A program made the position numbers and the translations under genes. A stretch of 35,206 nt of DNA from assembly GCA_031269795.1 (NCBI GenBank), contig JAISYR010000023.1, positions 1 through 35,206 of the forward strand, in the 5' to 3' direction. The DNA comes from Puniceicoccales bacterium (GTDB taxonomy: Bacteria; Verrucomicrobiota; Verrucomicrobiia; Opitutales; JAIRKQ01). The notes below the pieces were generated by a model. The model ran no database searches. It had not been told where the DNA came from and saw only the letters and a program-made list of their open reading frames with translations. Position 1 is the stretch's first letter, and each line of letters opens with the position of its first letter. Below are positions 25,654-33,642 of the stretch, in pieces.

Positions 25654-26571
25654 ATGGCGACATCGAATGTTAGTTTATCAGTCTTTGGTCCCGCTGAAGC
25701 ACAAGCGGTATATCCGGAACAAGGTGTTTATGAAGGCCAAAAAGCGGATTTACATCCAGAATCAAAATCCATGCTCGAACTTGCCTATGCAATGGATGAT
25801 TGTCCGACGGATGCGGTGCTTGTTCGGGATAGCCTTACAAAGCGGGACGTACAAGACAAAAAGAAAGCGACGGAAAAAGAGAAAATTTTAACTTTACGTA
25901 TTAATAAATTGGATAGAAATCGTGATCCAAGGGCATATAAAGAATATGGGTACCATTTTAACCGCCTAAAGCAACAGCTCATGTTGCAAAATCCACAATT
26001 CAAGGAAGGCGAAGGCACTAGACAACTTACCTATGAAGGAGAACCTTTTTCTGCCTATTTACTGAGAGATCTTCCGAGGTATTTTCCTGAAGTTACGGAG
26101 CAGGATAATTTTTTGGGATACTTGTACGAAATAGAAGGCTTTGAAGCTAAATCCAATAAAGAGGAAATTGAGCAATGCAGGAAAATGACTATAAGGTTGG
26201 AAAGACAGCCGAATGCAAAGGATGCAAAACCACAAAAGCGCATAGAGGAATTTTCACAAAAAACACATTCATTGCAAGAACAAGTCGAGTTTTCGACATT
26301 GGTTAGACAGTCGATTGAAGAAGCTCTACAAAATTTAGAAAAAATTCACGGCCAAGAAATCAAAGACGGATACAATATTATTCCAAAGGCCGCAAGCTTA
26401 CTAGATGGTGCGCTTACCATAGGGGGGAAACAGTGGTCATCCGTCGACATAGCGGCCCTTTACAGGGACAACATTTTGGGTTGCGAAAACTTTTTGGAAG
26501 TCTTTTCTGTGATCATCAACATATGCTACAGCGATTCGGCTAAGTCTACTGTCGCATTGCCAGTGCCATGA
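25654..26571 (+). CDS. sctW: T3SS gatekeeper, YopN/HrpJ-like (SctW)
   Basis: A 305-residue protein best read as the YopN-like gatekeeper that holds back effectors until host contact and sets the switch from translocator to effector export. The first 90 residues are polar, suited to a secretion signal and chaperone-binding region. The rest is helical. The segment SSVDIAALYRDNILGCENFLEVFSVIINI near the C-terminus resembles the YR-x-x-hLG...hh-x-hF pattern of the HrpJ/InvE domain. It is followed 24 bases later, in the same frame, by a TyeA-like gene, as in Yersinia yopN-tyeA. A weak AGGG ribosome site precedes the ATG. The context (TyeA, SycN, SctX, SctY, SctV) makes the call strong although sequence identity is low. 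Confidence 0.75.
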   Translation: MATSNVSLSVFGPAEAQAVYPEQGVYEGQKADLHPESKSMLELAYAMDDCPTDAVLVRDSLTKRDVQDKKKATEKEKILTLRINKLDRNRDPRAYKEYGYHFNRLKQQLMLQNPQFKEGEGTRQLTYEGEPFSAYLLRDLPRYFPEVTEQDNFLGYLYEIEGFEAKSNKEEIEQCRKMTIRLERQPNAKDAKPQKRIEEFSQKTHSLQEQVEFSTLVRQSIEEALQNLEKIHGQEIKDGYNIIPKAASLLDGALTIGGKQWSSVDIAALYRDNILGCENFLEVFSVIINICYSDSAKSTVALPVP

Positions 26572-26595
26572 TTTGGACATGGATAACGGACGACC

Positions 26596-27156
26596 ATGGA
26601 AAGAAGAAAATCACAGTCAAAAAAAACAAAGGATGAAGGAGTCAATGTAAAAGATTTCAACAAGACGGTCCATATGTTGCTCGAATTATTGGGCAGGGAT
26701 ATGGAGTCTGCCAATCCGTCGCGGGACAGGGATATGCTTATGTTCATACGGGATGGGTTATTTCGCGTGGAAGTGGCTGGCCAGCTGTTTGAGCGCATAA
26801 AAGCGTATCGGGCACTGATAGTAAAACATTTTCCAGAATGTGCAGTGGTCGAATTTAACAGAGAACAACATATTCTCCTTGCGAAGGAAGCTGCGAAGTT
26901 ATCAGTCCAAGCATTTGCCGGGAAAATGCAGATACAGGAGTTTTTGCGAGGATTTGGGGTCGACACGGAAAATCCTCAAATGGCAATATTTGCCATAACT
27001 CAATTCATTGAAATGATACGGCAATTGCCGCTGAAGTTTTTTGTGGACCCCGATAATAGGCTGCAGATAATTACAGCCATGCAACGCGAATTGGACGAAT
27101 TGATTGTTCTAGAAGAGACTACACAGGAAGAAATAGTGGAAGGTGTAAACGATTAA
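26596..27156 (+). CDS. tyeA: TyeA-like gatekeeper partner
   Basis: A 186-residue protein whose C-terminal half matches TyeA, the small partner of YopN. Residues about 140-180 (IRQLPLKFFVDPDNRLQIIT, then a helix ending in a Glu-rich tail) parallel the F-PL-VFSDEEQR segment and acidic tail of TyeA. It is about twice the length of Yersinia TyeA; the extra N-terminal half is helical (VHMLLELLGRDM) and may be the part of the HrpJ domain that lies between YopN and TyeA in fused gatekeepers. It is in the same frame as sctW, but TGA and TAA stops separate them. It ends four bases before the chaperone gene. Confidence 0.7.
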   Translation: MERRKSQSKKTKDEGVNVKDFNKTVHMLLELLGRDMESANPSRDRDMLMFIRDGLFRVEVAGQLFERIKAYRALIVKHFPECAVVEFNREQHILLAKEAAKLSVQAFAGKMQIQEFLRGFGVDTENPQMAIFAITQFIEMIRQLPLKFFVDPDNRLQIITAMQRELDELIVLEETTQEEIVEGVND

Positions 27157-27160
27157 AATT

Positions 27161-27553
27161 ATGCAACTCAGTGAAGTACTACAAGAATTTGGGACTCTGA
27201 CTGGTTTTAAAGCCCTTGAAACCAACGAAAATGGTGTCGTTCATATGACGATACATAATATCGGGGATCTGTTCATCGATGAAAAATATCGCGATGAATC
27301 AGGGGATTGTGTAATCATATACCTTTTGAGGGTGTATGATCGGGTAAATGGCAGTGTGTACAAGCGAGCCTTGTCGTTGTGTGACTATGAACCCAACGAA
27401 GAGTTTTTGGTAAATCCTGTTTTACACAGGGATCAAGCCCTCGGGTTCGCGGTTAAATGTCCACTGATAACCTTCGATTTAAATGTTTTGCAAAAAGTTA
27501 TTCATAAATTAAAAGATTTACAGGACAGGCTCGAAGGATCTCTGTCCGCATAG
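27161..27553 (+). CDS. T3SS class I chaperone, SycN/CesT-like
   Basis: A 130-residue small acidic protein with the layout of CesT/SycE-type chaperones: an N-terminal helix (LSEVLQEFGTLTGF), a central beta sheet (VVHMTIHNIGDLFID, DCVIIYLLRVYD) and a long C-terminal helix (LNVLQKVIHKLKDLQDRLEG). The position directly after the yopN-tyeA pair and before sctX is that of sycN in Yersinia, whose product binds YopN together with YscB. It is therefore most likely the gatekeeper chaperone. The gene begins four bases after the tyeA-like stop, and sctX starts 13 bases after it. The client cannot be shown from sequence. Confidence 0.7.
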   Translation: MQLSEVLQEFGTLTGFKALETNENGVVHMTIHNIGDLFIDEKYRDESGDCVIIYLLRVYDRVNGSVYKRALSLCDYEPNEEFLVNPVLHRDQALGFAVKCPLITFDLNVLQKVIHKLKDLQDRLEGSLSA

Positions 27554-27566
27554 GAAAGTTTGACCA

Positions 27567-27995
27567 ATGGATTCCGAAGAAAAAGATAAAAACCCGGCCA
27601 AAAATGCTGAAAAATACGCCATGGATTTCGGTATTGTAAATATATCGAAATTGTCGGCGAGAGGGCAACGAATGCACTTACCAGGAAGTGTGTCCATTGA
27701 TCCATGCGAAGGAAAAATAGAAGAAAAACTGAAAAAGGTCTTAGAGTTTAAAACTTTAAGCAAATCAATGGTACAACTGCTGCGGCCATCCGTAACGGAT
27801 AGAAGCATACTCACCCCCCAACGATTTAGGTTAAAAATCAATCAAGCATGTGAGGTTTTTGCCGATGTCATAGAAAAAGAAGGTGAAGATTATCCATACA
27901 AGGAACTCTTTGAGGACGTTATAGGTCTATTAAAAAATGAAGAAGAAAAATGTGAACTTCTCGACCAATATCGGCATATGTTATTAATGGGATAA
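27567..27995 (+). CDS. sctX: T3SS export protein SctX (YscX-like)
   Basis: A 142-residue protein with weak but ordered similarity to YscX, an early substrate that interacts with YscY and the export gate YscV. Shared features are an FGIVNISKL segment matching the IGIEKL start of YscX, then MHLPGSVSIDP (compare ALPPDGHPVEP), a central L-RPS...LTPQRF, and a C-terminal pair of helices ending KCELLDQYRHML. A GGAAAG ribosome site precedes the ATG. Its place between the SycN-like chaperone and the SctY-like gene is the Yersinia order. YscX/YscY pairs are known mainly from the Ysc family, so the call also classifies the system. Confidence 0.65.
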   Translation: MDSEEKDKNPAKNAEKYAMDFGIVNISKLSARGQRMHLPGSVSIDPCEGKIEEKLKKVLEFKTLSKSMVQLLRPSVTDRSILTPQRFRLKINQACEVFADVIEKEGEDYPYKELFEDVIGLLKNEEEKCELLDQYRHMLLMG

Positions 27996-28063
27996 TACCT
28001 ACGTCTAAAATGTGTTGATTTTTCTTTTTGGTATGCTAACATATTTTACTGAATTTAAGCTGT

Positions 28064-28447
28064 GTGGATAAAAGTCAGAAAGAGTTTCTTTTGATATTGG
28101 CGTATTTGTATATTTGTTATGGCAAATACGATGAAGCTTTGGTGCTGCACAGAGGGCTGTATGAGTTTTTCCCGGAAGATATAGAAATATTACTTGGCCT
28201 AGGTTTTTCACTATATTTTACCAGTCGTCCACTTGAAGCGGTACAACATCTAGAAAAGCTTGATGGCGTTGAAATGATATCCAAACATCAAAAGTTATTC
28301 TTTTTGTTGAAAAGCCATGTGACTTGGAGTATTGGACGAGATAGTGAAGCACGAGACAATCTGATTTATTATCTTGGGTTAGAGGAAAAAGAAATTCGAG
28401 AACAAGAAGCCAATGTTGGCAAAGGAGTAGAGGAGTATCTATTGTGA
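28064..28447 (+). CDS. sctY: T3SS chaperone SctY (YscY-like TPR protein)
   Basis: A 127-residue TPR protein resembling YscY, the chaperone of YscX. It begins with QKEFLLILAYLYICYGKYDE, close to the QQEFLLL-GWLQLQCGH start of YscY, and continues with two to three TPR helices (ALVLHRGLYEFFPEDIEILL, LEAVQHLEKL). The GTG at 28064 is the start; no ATG is available before the conserved helix. Its TGA overlaps the GTG of sctV by four bases, so the two are translationally coupled. LcrH/SycD-type translocator chaperones are also TPR proteins, but the gene order favours SctY. Confidence 0.75.
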   Translation: MDKSQKEFLLILAYLYICYGKYDEALVLHRGLYEFFPEDIEILLGLGFSLYFTSRPLEAVQHLEKLDGVEMISKHQKLFFLLKSHVTWSIGRDSEARDNLIYYLGLEEKEIREQEANVGKGVEEYLL

Positions 28448-30525
28448 GTGCAAAAGGTGGAGTACTGAAGTTATCGAGGTTCAATGATGTTATTTTGGCC
28501 TTCTTGGTCATGATGATCATAGTGTTAATGATCATTCCGATCCCAACGTGGTTGCTCGATGTACTTCTTGCGGTTAATCTTACCATATCCGTGCTGTTGC
28601 TCATGTTGGCGATGTATATTCCACGAACGTTGGAACTTTCTACCTTTCCGAGCATATTGCTGTTTACCACTCTGTTTAGGTTGGCCCTTAACATTACAAC
28701 CACTAGGCAAATTTTAATACATGCCGATGCTGGAGAAATTATCCACACATTTGGAAATTTCGTCGTTGCCGGGAACTTTGTCGTTGGTGCGGTTATATTT
28801 TTAATCCTGTTGATTGTGCAATTTGTTGTTATTGTCAAGGGTGCCGAACGTGTCTCCGAGGTCGCCGCTAGATTCACTCTTGACGCCATGCCAGGCAAAC
28901 AGATGAGCATTGATGCCGATCTGCGAGCCGGTGCCATTGACAACGAGACGGCAAAGTTTAAACGCGATGAACTCGGCCGTGAAAACCAACTGTATGGGGC
29001 ACTCGATGGGGCGATGAAATTTGTAAAGGGAGATGCCATCGCCGGTTTGATCATAACAACGATTAATATAATAGCGGGGCTTATCATAGGTATTACCCAG
29101 AAGGGAATGGATGCGAGCAAGGCATTGAAAACTTACTCAATTTTGACAATCGGAGATGGCTTGGTATCCCAGATTCCCGCCCTTTTGATCGCGATAACAT
29201 CCGGTGTTATTGTTACCCGTGTTGCTTCCGACGCATCTAGTGCCCTAGGTCAAGATATCGGTAAACAGGTATTTGCCCAACCGAAAGCGTTGCTTATCGC
29301 CGGTGTGATGGTTATTCTTATGATGCTAATTCCGGGATTTCCAAAGATTCCATTTGCAATTTTGGGAGTGATGTTATTTTTCGGTGGGAAAAGAATGGGC
29401 AAACCCGCACGGGCAGCGACACCTACGATTTCTCGGGCGGGGGCAGGATTACCATCCGACGCTACCCCAAAAGCATCGCAGGCAAAACAGGATGATGGTG
29501 AGTTTTCCGTCACGGTACCGTTGTTGTTGGACGTGGCAACGGTCATAGAACAATCCGTTGAGCCTGATCTTCTAAACGACCAACTGATCCAAGTTCGCCA
29601 AGCTCTGTACTATGACCTTGGGGTACCATTCCCCGGTATCCATCTGCGGTTTAATGAAAACTTGAGCGATGGCATGTACCAAATCCTACTCCAGGAAGTA
29701 CCCGTATCTCAGGGGAAAATATTACCCGGCCATGTCCTTGTTCGGGAGACGAAGGAAAGCTTGGGAATTCTAAACATCCAATTCAAGGAAGAAAAACCTT
29801 TCTTGCCCAATATGCCATCGCTGTGGGTGGAAAATACGCTGATTCCACAGCTTGAACGGGCAAACATTCAGTACATGAAAACTCCACAGATATTTACCTA
29901 TCATCTGTCATTCATTCTCAAAAAATACGCATCGGAATTCCTGGGTCTGCAAGAAACACGGTTTTTATTGGAGAATATGGAAAAATTATTCCCCGAACTC
30001 GTCAGGGAAGTTCAGAGGGTATTGCCAGTTCAGAAAATTTCTGAAGTGTTACAACGTTTGATACAGGAAGAAATTTCCATTAGAAATCTGCGACTAATCA
30101 TGCAATGTTTGATTGAATGGGGACAGAAGGAAAAGGAACCCATCCTATTGACGGACTATGTTCGTACAACCCTGAAGCGCTACATCAGCTACAAATATTC
30201 CGGTGGACAGAACATTTTGGCGGTTTACCTACTTGATCCCGCCGTTGAAGATGTCGTCAGAAAGGCCATTCGCCAGACATCTGCGGGAAGCTATCTCGCC
30301 CTTGATCCCGAAGTGGCCAAAAAACTTGTCCACGCGATCAAAGAAGAGGTCGGAGACTTTGCCAACGAAACGAATCGTCCAGTGCTTCTCACATCGATGG
30401 ACATTCGCCGCTACGTTCGTAAATTGATAGAGCTTGAACTCTATGAATTACCAGTCCTATCCCACCAAGAGCTAACAGAAGAAATAACAATCCAGCCACT
30501 TGGGAAAATTGCCATGCCTAGGTAA
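28444..30525 (+). CDS. sctV: T3SS export gate SctV (YscV/LcrD, FlhA family)
   Basis: A 693-residue inner-membrane protein that forms the nonameric export gate of the T3SS. The N-terminal about 330 residues hold seven or eight membrane helices and the family signature (RVSEVAARFTLDAMPGKQMS with IDADLRAGAID, then YGALDGAMKFVKGDAIAG). A linker of about 40 residues with Ala/Pro/Ser leads to the cytoplasmic domain (about 370-693), containing DPAVED and RYVRKLIE. It belongs to the non-flagellar branch judged by context with SctW, SctX and SctY; no flagellar gene is seen. The start is a GTG that overlaps sctY (GTGA). It is the last plus-strand gene before the convergent GH77-like gene. Confidence 0.96.
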   Translation: MSAKGGVLKLSRFNDVILAFLVMMIIVLMIIPIPTWLLDVLLAVNLTISVLLLMLAMYIPRTLELSTFPSILLFTTLFRLALNITTTRQILIHADAGEIIHTFGNFVVAGNFVVGAVIFLILLIVQFVVIVKGAERVSEVAARFTLDAMPGKQMSIDADLRAGAIDNETAKFKRDELGRENQLYGALDGAMKFVKGDAIAGLIITTINIIAGLIIGITQKGMDASKALKTYSILTIGDGLVSQIPALLIAITSGVIVTRVASDASSALGQDIGKQVFAQPKALLIAGVMVILMMLIPGFPKIPFAILGVMLFFGGKRMGKPARAATPTISRAGAGLPSDATPKASQAKQDDGEFSVTVPLLLDVATVIEQSVEPDLLNDQLIQVRQALYYDLGVPFPGIHLRFNENLSDGMYQILLQEVPVSQGKILPGHVLVRETKESLGILNIQFKEEKPFLPNMPSLWVENTLIPQLERANIQYMKTPQIFTYHLSFILKKYASEFLGLQETRFLLENMEKLFPELVREVQRVLPVQKISEVLQRLIQEEISIRNLRLIMQCLIEWGQKEKEPILLTDYVRTTLKRYISYKYSGGQNILAVYLLDPAVEDVVRKAIRQTSAGSYLALDPEVAKKLVHAIKEEVGDFANETNRPVLLTSMDIRRYVRKLIELELYELPVLSHQELTEEITIQPLGKIAMPR

Positions 30526-30589
30526 AAAATAGACATGCCCATGGGGACGAAAGAGAAAGCGGTGATAGCCGCAAAGAGGAGCATCGATT

Positions 30590-32065
30590 CTATTTGAAAA
30601 GGTTTTTCAGGAAGGAAGCGACTTTTTGGTGAAAGGATGGACGAGGAACTGTTTGTTTGAATTGCTTGGGTGTATTCCGACTGGAGTTGCGCAATGTTTT
30701 TGGGATGGCCAAAAATCTTTGCCCATTTATGGAGGAGACAAACTTTGAGGCGGATGAGACTGGATCATTTAGCAATCCCTCGGGACTACATTTTATAATA
30801 CCACAAACTTCATCAAAATGCAGGATACACATTTGATATGTCCCTTTTTTGTAGTTGTCTAAGCATGATTTGACACAGGGAATAACGGTATTTGGGGCAA
30901 CGTGCATCTTCGAAATTTTTCTATTGCAGTTGTGAGTGGATATGGCAAACAGCTGCCTCTGGAGATTATAAATGCTGCAGGCATGGGTCGTTGGTTCACC
31001 GTCAATTACTACCTGTAACATGCTGTGGCGTTTGGAAACTATCTCATTGTTTGCAAATAGTGGTTCATTAAAGTCAAATAGGTATGGAAAATTGTTAAAG
31101 TGAGAATCTAAATATTGGAAAAATATGCCCGTTGGAACGTTTACCCACCTGCCATACTTAGGGTCGGTTTCGTTGCTGGCGATTTCCCAGTATTGGAAAA
31201 TTGCATGGCCATTTAGCAGAAATATAGCATCAAACAAGGTTTGTCCATTGGAGAATAGGTTTTCAAAAAATTCGTAGCGGTTGTTTTCTAGAAAAGAAAT
31301 TCTATAGGGAACCTTCGTCGATTTTAGGCCTGCTCCACATATATCGCTCGGAGGAAATCCTGCAAAAACTGTGGCCTTCGAAACATCATTGATGAAAAAC
31401 ATTTTCTGATTTTTCCAAACATCTGCACTCAAATTTTCACATAGAAGGTCGCAATCTCCACAGAGAAAAATACCGGCTTCATTGGCAAAACTTTTGATCA
31501 ATTTTAGCTGTTTATAGGCAAAAAATTGCAATATTTTATGAAACAATATCCTATCCGGGAGTTGTTTCCTTACTACATCTGCTATTTTGCGACTATACGC
31601 CTTGAGAATATCTGGCCATTGGGAAAAATCGTTGGTACCAGTTTGGTCAGACAGTGCACAATATAAAGAATATTCTTCGAGCCAACAGCCATGTTTGTCG
31701 CAAAAAGTTGTAAATTCTGTCCGCAAAGTTTGAGTATTATGCCTATCAAAAAAATCCATTATTCGACCAATGGTTTCTTCGGCTGGAAAAGTTTCCCCTA
31801 AAACGGCAGGAGATAAAATATTTTCATCAATCGCAAACGATGAAATGGTTTTTTCATTCCTACGGGCAAAGATGCTTCCGATGTTCAAAAATTTTATCCC
31901 GCATCCGTTAAAAAACTTCATCAAACTCTCCATGTCATCTCTCGTTTTGAACAATTGCATGTTGTTCAATATGTCCAGTCTGACACCGAAAGTTTTGGGT
32001 TGCCCCTTGAAAGAGTTAACAAATTTCGTCCTTACATCTGACACACTCCCAAGGATACTAAACAA
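30590..32065 (-). CDS. GH77 (MalQ)-like protein lacking catalytic residues
   Basis: A 491-residue protein with the framework of 4-alpha-glucanotransferase (amylomaltase): CWLEEYSLYCAL then DFSQWP, a KQLKLIKSFANEAGIFLCGD segment, SADVWKN, and AGFPPSD. The active site is gone. Where GH77 has the nucleophile in a RIDHF-type motif followed by YWEIP, this protein has IFLLNGHAIFQYWEIA (about 281-296). The acid/base segment of the IAEDLG type appears as FDFNEPL (about 330-336). The C-terminal 90 residues are polar and basic. It is therefore probably a pseudoenzyme: a glycan-binding, regulatory or secreted protein. The start is a TTG at 32065 with no clear ribosome site; the frame has no ATG before the domain. 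It lies convergent to sctV and 61 bases downstream of ppa. Confidence 0.65.
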   Translation of the reverse strand: MFSILGSVSDVRTKFVNSFKGQPKTFGVRLDILNNMQLFKTRDDMESLMKFFNGCGIKFLNIGSIFARRNEKTISSFAIDENILSPAVLGETFPAEETIGRIMDFFDRHNTQTLRTEFTTFCDKHGCWLEEYSLYCALSDQTGTNDFSQWPDILKAYSRKIADVVRKQLPDRILFHKILQFFAYKQLKLIKSFANEAGIFLCGDCDLLCENLSADVWKNQKMFFINDVSKATVFAGFPPSDICGAGLKSTKVPYRISFLENNRYEFFENLFSNGQTLFDAIFLLNGHAIFQYWEIASNETDPKYGRWVNVPTGIFFQYLDSHFNNFPYLFDFNEPLFANNEIVSKRHSMLQVVIDGEPTTHACSIYNLQRQLFAISTHNCNRKISKMHVAPNTVIPCVKSCLDNYKKGTYQMCILHFDEVCGIIKCSPEGLLNDPVSSASKFVSSINGQRFLAIPKTLRNSSRNTPKQFKQTVPRPSFHQKVASFLKNLFK

Positions 32066-32126
32066 ATGCCACTTGTAAAGTCGTCGATGACTGCCCCGGA
32101 GTAAAATTTTAGCAATGGCGGAAATT

Positions 32127-32537
32127 TTATCTTTTGACGGGGATATTTTTTCTTCCTATCAGAATCCCCCGCATCGGACCGCTGTTCATTATTTTAAGTG
32201 CTGTTTGGATGTTTTCTTCCGTGCAATTGTACAATACTTTCACTTCAGAATCCCTTTTTACGGTGTCGACGGAACAAATGACCCCGACGACTCCAATGCC
32301 GTCATCATCCCCTTTAAAGACGTCAATTCCCTCCCCATCCTGCGATTGCGTATTGTTTATGAATCCGTAGTTTATGGGGTAAATCAAACCTGGGAAGCGT
32401 GGATGGGACATGCCTTTTGGGCGGTCAATCGTAATCCCGTGTTCACGGATTAACCGTTCAAATGTTTCAAAAAATGCATCGCCATCCCTTCCTTGACCCT
32501 TTTGGTCGCCAATACCACGGCAAGGCAAAACTTCCAT
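32127..32537 (-). CDS. ppa: Small inorganic pyrophosphatase-like protein
   Basis: A 136-residue protein resembling family I inorganic pyrophosphatases, which hydrolyse PPi to phosphate. The signature region reads IDRPKGMSHPRFPGLIYPINYGFIN followed by DGEGIDVFKGDD (the metal-binding Asp segment) and VICSVDTVKRDSEVKVL. It is shorter than E. coli Ppa (about 175 residues) and lacks the usual C-terminal region, matching a compact bacterial subgroup annotated as pyrophosphatase. The ATG at 32537 begins four bases after the rpsI stop, so it is co-transcribed with the ribosomal genes. If the PEPCK-like enzyme uses PPi, this activity would compete for the same pool. Confidence 0.7.
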   Translation of the reverse strand: MEVLPCRGIGDQKGQGRDGDAFFETFERLIREHGITIDRPKGMSHPRFPGLIYPINYGFINNTQSQDGEGIDVFKGDDDGIGVVGVICSVDTVKRDSEVKVLYNCTEENIQTALKIMNSGPMRGILIGRKNIPVKR

Positions 32538-32541
32538 AATT

Positions 32542-32943
32542 TTATCTCTTGGAGAATTGGAACCGTTTTCTTGCTCCTGGCTGTCCCGGTTTTTTCCGTT
32601 CCCTGACTCGACTATCACGGGTAAGCAGTCCTTCTTTTTTTAACACCGCCCGTAATTCGGAATTCATCTTTTCGAGAGCCCGGGAAAGTCCCAACGATAT
32701 TGCCCCCACTTGACCAATTATTCCTCCCCCCGAAGTCTTCACACTAACATCAAGCCTATCAACATTGTCAGTCAACACCAGCGGGGCAAAAAGTTGCCGT
32801 TCCGCACTGTCCAGGGGACAAAATTCAGCAACACTCTTCCCATTTATGTCAAACTTTCCTGTCCCTTCGCAAATTTTAACACAGGCGACGGCGCACTTCC
32901 TACGCCCTGTCCCACAATATGCAACTGTTTTCCTAGATACCAT
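32542..32943 (-). CDS. rpsI: 30S ribosomal protein S9
   Basis: A 133-residue S9 protein of the small subunit. Visible landmarks are YCGTGRRKCAVACVKI near the start, the VKTSGGGIIGQVGAISLGLS core, and the basic C-terminal tail RKKPGQPGARKRFQFSKR that reaches the ribosomal P site. The ATG at 32943 lies 13 bases after the rplM stop (GTAGAAAG between them). This is the standard rplM-rpsI order; ppa follows it. Confidence 0.97.
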   Translation of the reverse strand: MVSRKTVAYCGTGRRKCAVACVKICEGTGKFDINGKSVAEFCPLDSAERQLFAPLVLTDNVDRLDVSVKTSGGGIIGQVGAISLGLSRALEKMNSELRAVLKKEGLLTRDSRVRERKKPGQPGARKRFQFSKR

Positions 32944-32956
32944 TTTTAAAATCTTT

Positions 32957-33394
32957 CTACCCATTAACATCAATGACAATCGGTTGCTGGGAAGCATGCA
33001 AATGACTTTCTCCCTTGTACACCTTCAACTTGGTTATCAATTTTTTCGAAAGTTTATTTTTTGGCAACATTCCCCTTACCGCATGCTCTATTAAGAATTC
33101 AGGTTTTTTTTCTCTCATGGAAGAAACGGGAACATACTTTTCCCCCCCTTGATATCCCGAATAAAACATGTATTCCTTGGCATCATTTTTATTACCCGTT
33201 AGTTTGACCTTTTCAGCGTTAATAATAATTACAAAGTCTCCCGTATCCATGTGCGGAGTATACATGGGCTTACCACGCCCCCGCAAAATGTTAGCAATTT
33301 TGACGGCTAAGCGACCCAAAACTTTCCCTTTGGCGTCCAATAAAAACCACCGCTTATGCTCGATATCCTTTGCCGTCGCTAAAGTTGTACTCAT
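32957..33394 (-). CDS. rplM: 50S ribosomal protein L13
   Basis: A 145-residue L13 protein of the large subunit. WFLLDAKGKVLGRLAVKIA, GDFVIIINAEKVKLTGNK, and the RGMLPKNKLSKKLITKLKVY segment with HLHASQQP are typical. The ATG at 33394 is used; an in-frame extension to 33409 adds five residues without support. It is the first gene of the rplM-rpsI-ppa group and has promoter-like sequence with a palindrome directly upstream. Confidence 0.97.
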   Translation of the reverse strand: MSTTLATAKDIEHKRWFLLDAKGKVLGRLAVKIANILRGRGKPMYTPHMDTGDFVIIINAEKVKLTGNKNDAKEYMFYSGYQGGEKYVPVSSMREKKPEFLIEHAVRGMLPKNKLSKKLITKLKVYKGESHLHASQQPIVIDVNG

Positions 33395-33407
33395 AATAAC
33401 AAAATGC

Positions 33408-33435
33408 AAGCTAAGTCCGACTTAGACTTTGTCAA
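33408..33435 (-). promoter_or_regulatory. Promoter-like sequence with palindrome before rplM
   Basis: On the minus strand a perfect TTGACA (33430-33435) is followed after 16 bases by TAGCTT (33408-33413), a weak -10 box. A perfect inverted repeat CTAAGTC-C-GACTTAG (33411-33425) fills the spacer and touches the -10. A repressor or an RNA structure at this site could control the ribosomal operon. No regulator is identified. Confidence 0.35.
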
Positions 33436-33642
33436 ATAATTTTTGTAATTTTCTTGAAGTATTTTAACGCTTGCCGTTTTATCACATTGCCATGGGGAGA
33501 AGCACCGTGGTTCCCAATGGCAAACGAGCAACCATCAGGCAACAGCTCCCGTGTTTCCCTTTTCTATGCTTTTTCACCTTCTTGCCAATTTTTTAAAAGT
33601 ATAAGAATTGTCCTTGGCATAGGCAACCCTGTCTAATCCCTA

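Noticed and set aside
26569-26595. Stop-codon readthrough producing a fused YopN-TyeA protein
   Set aside because: Both a TGA and a TAA lie in frame between the genes, so readthrough would need two events; separate translation is simpler.
30535-30596. 19-codon ORF after sctV, in the place of Yersinia lcrR
   Set aside because: It is far too short and overlaps the end of the convergent GH77-like gene.
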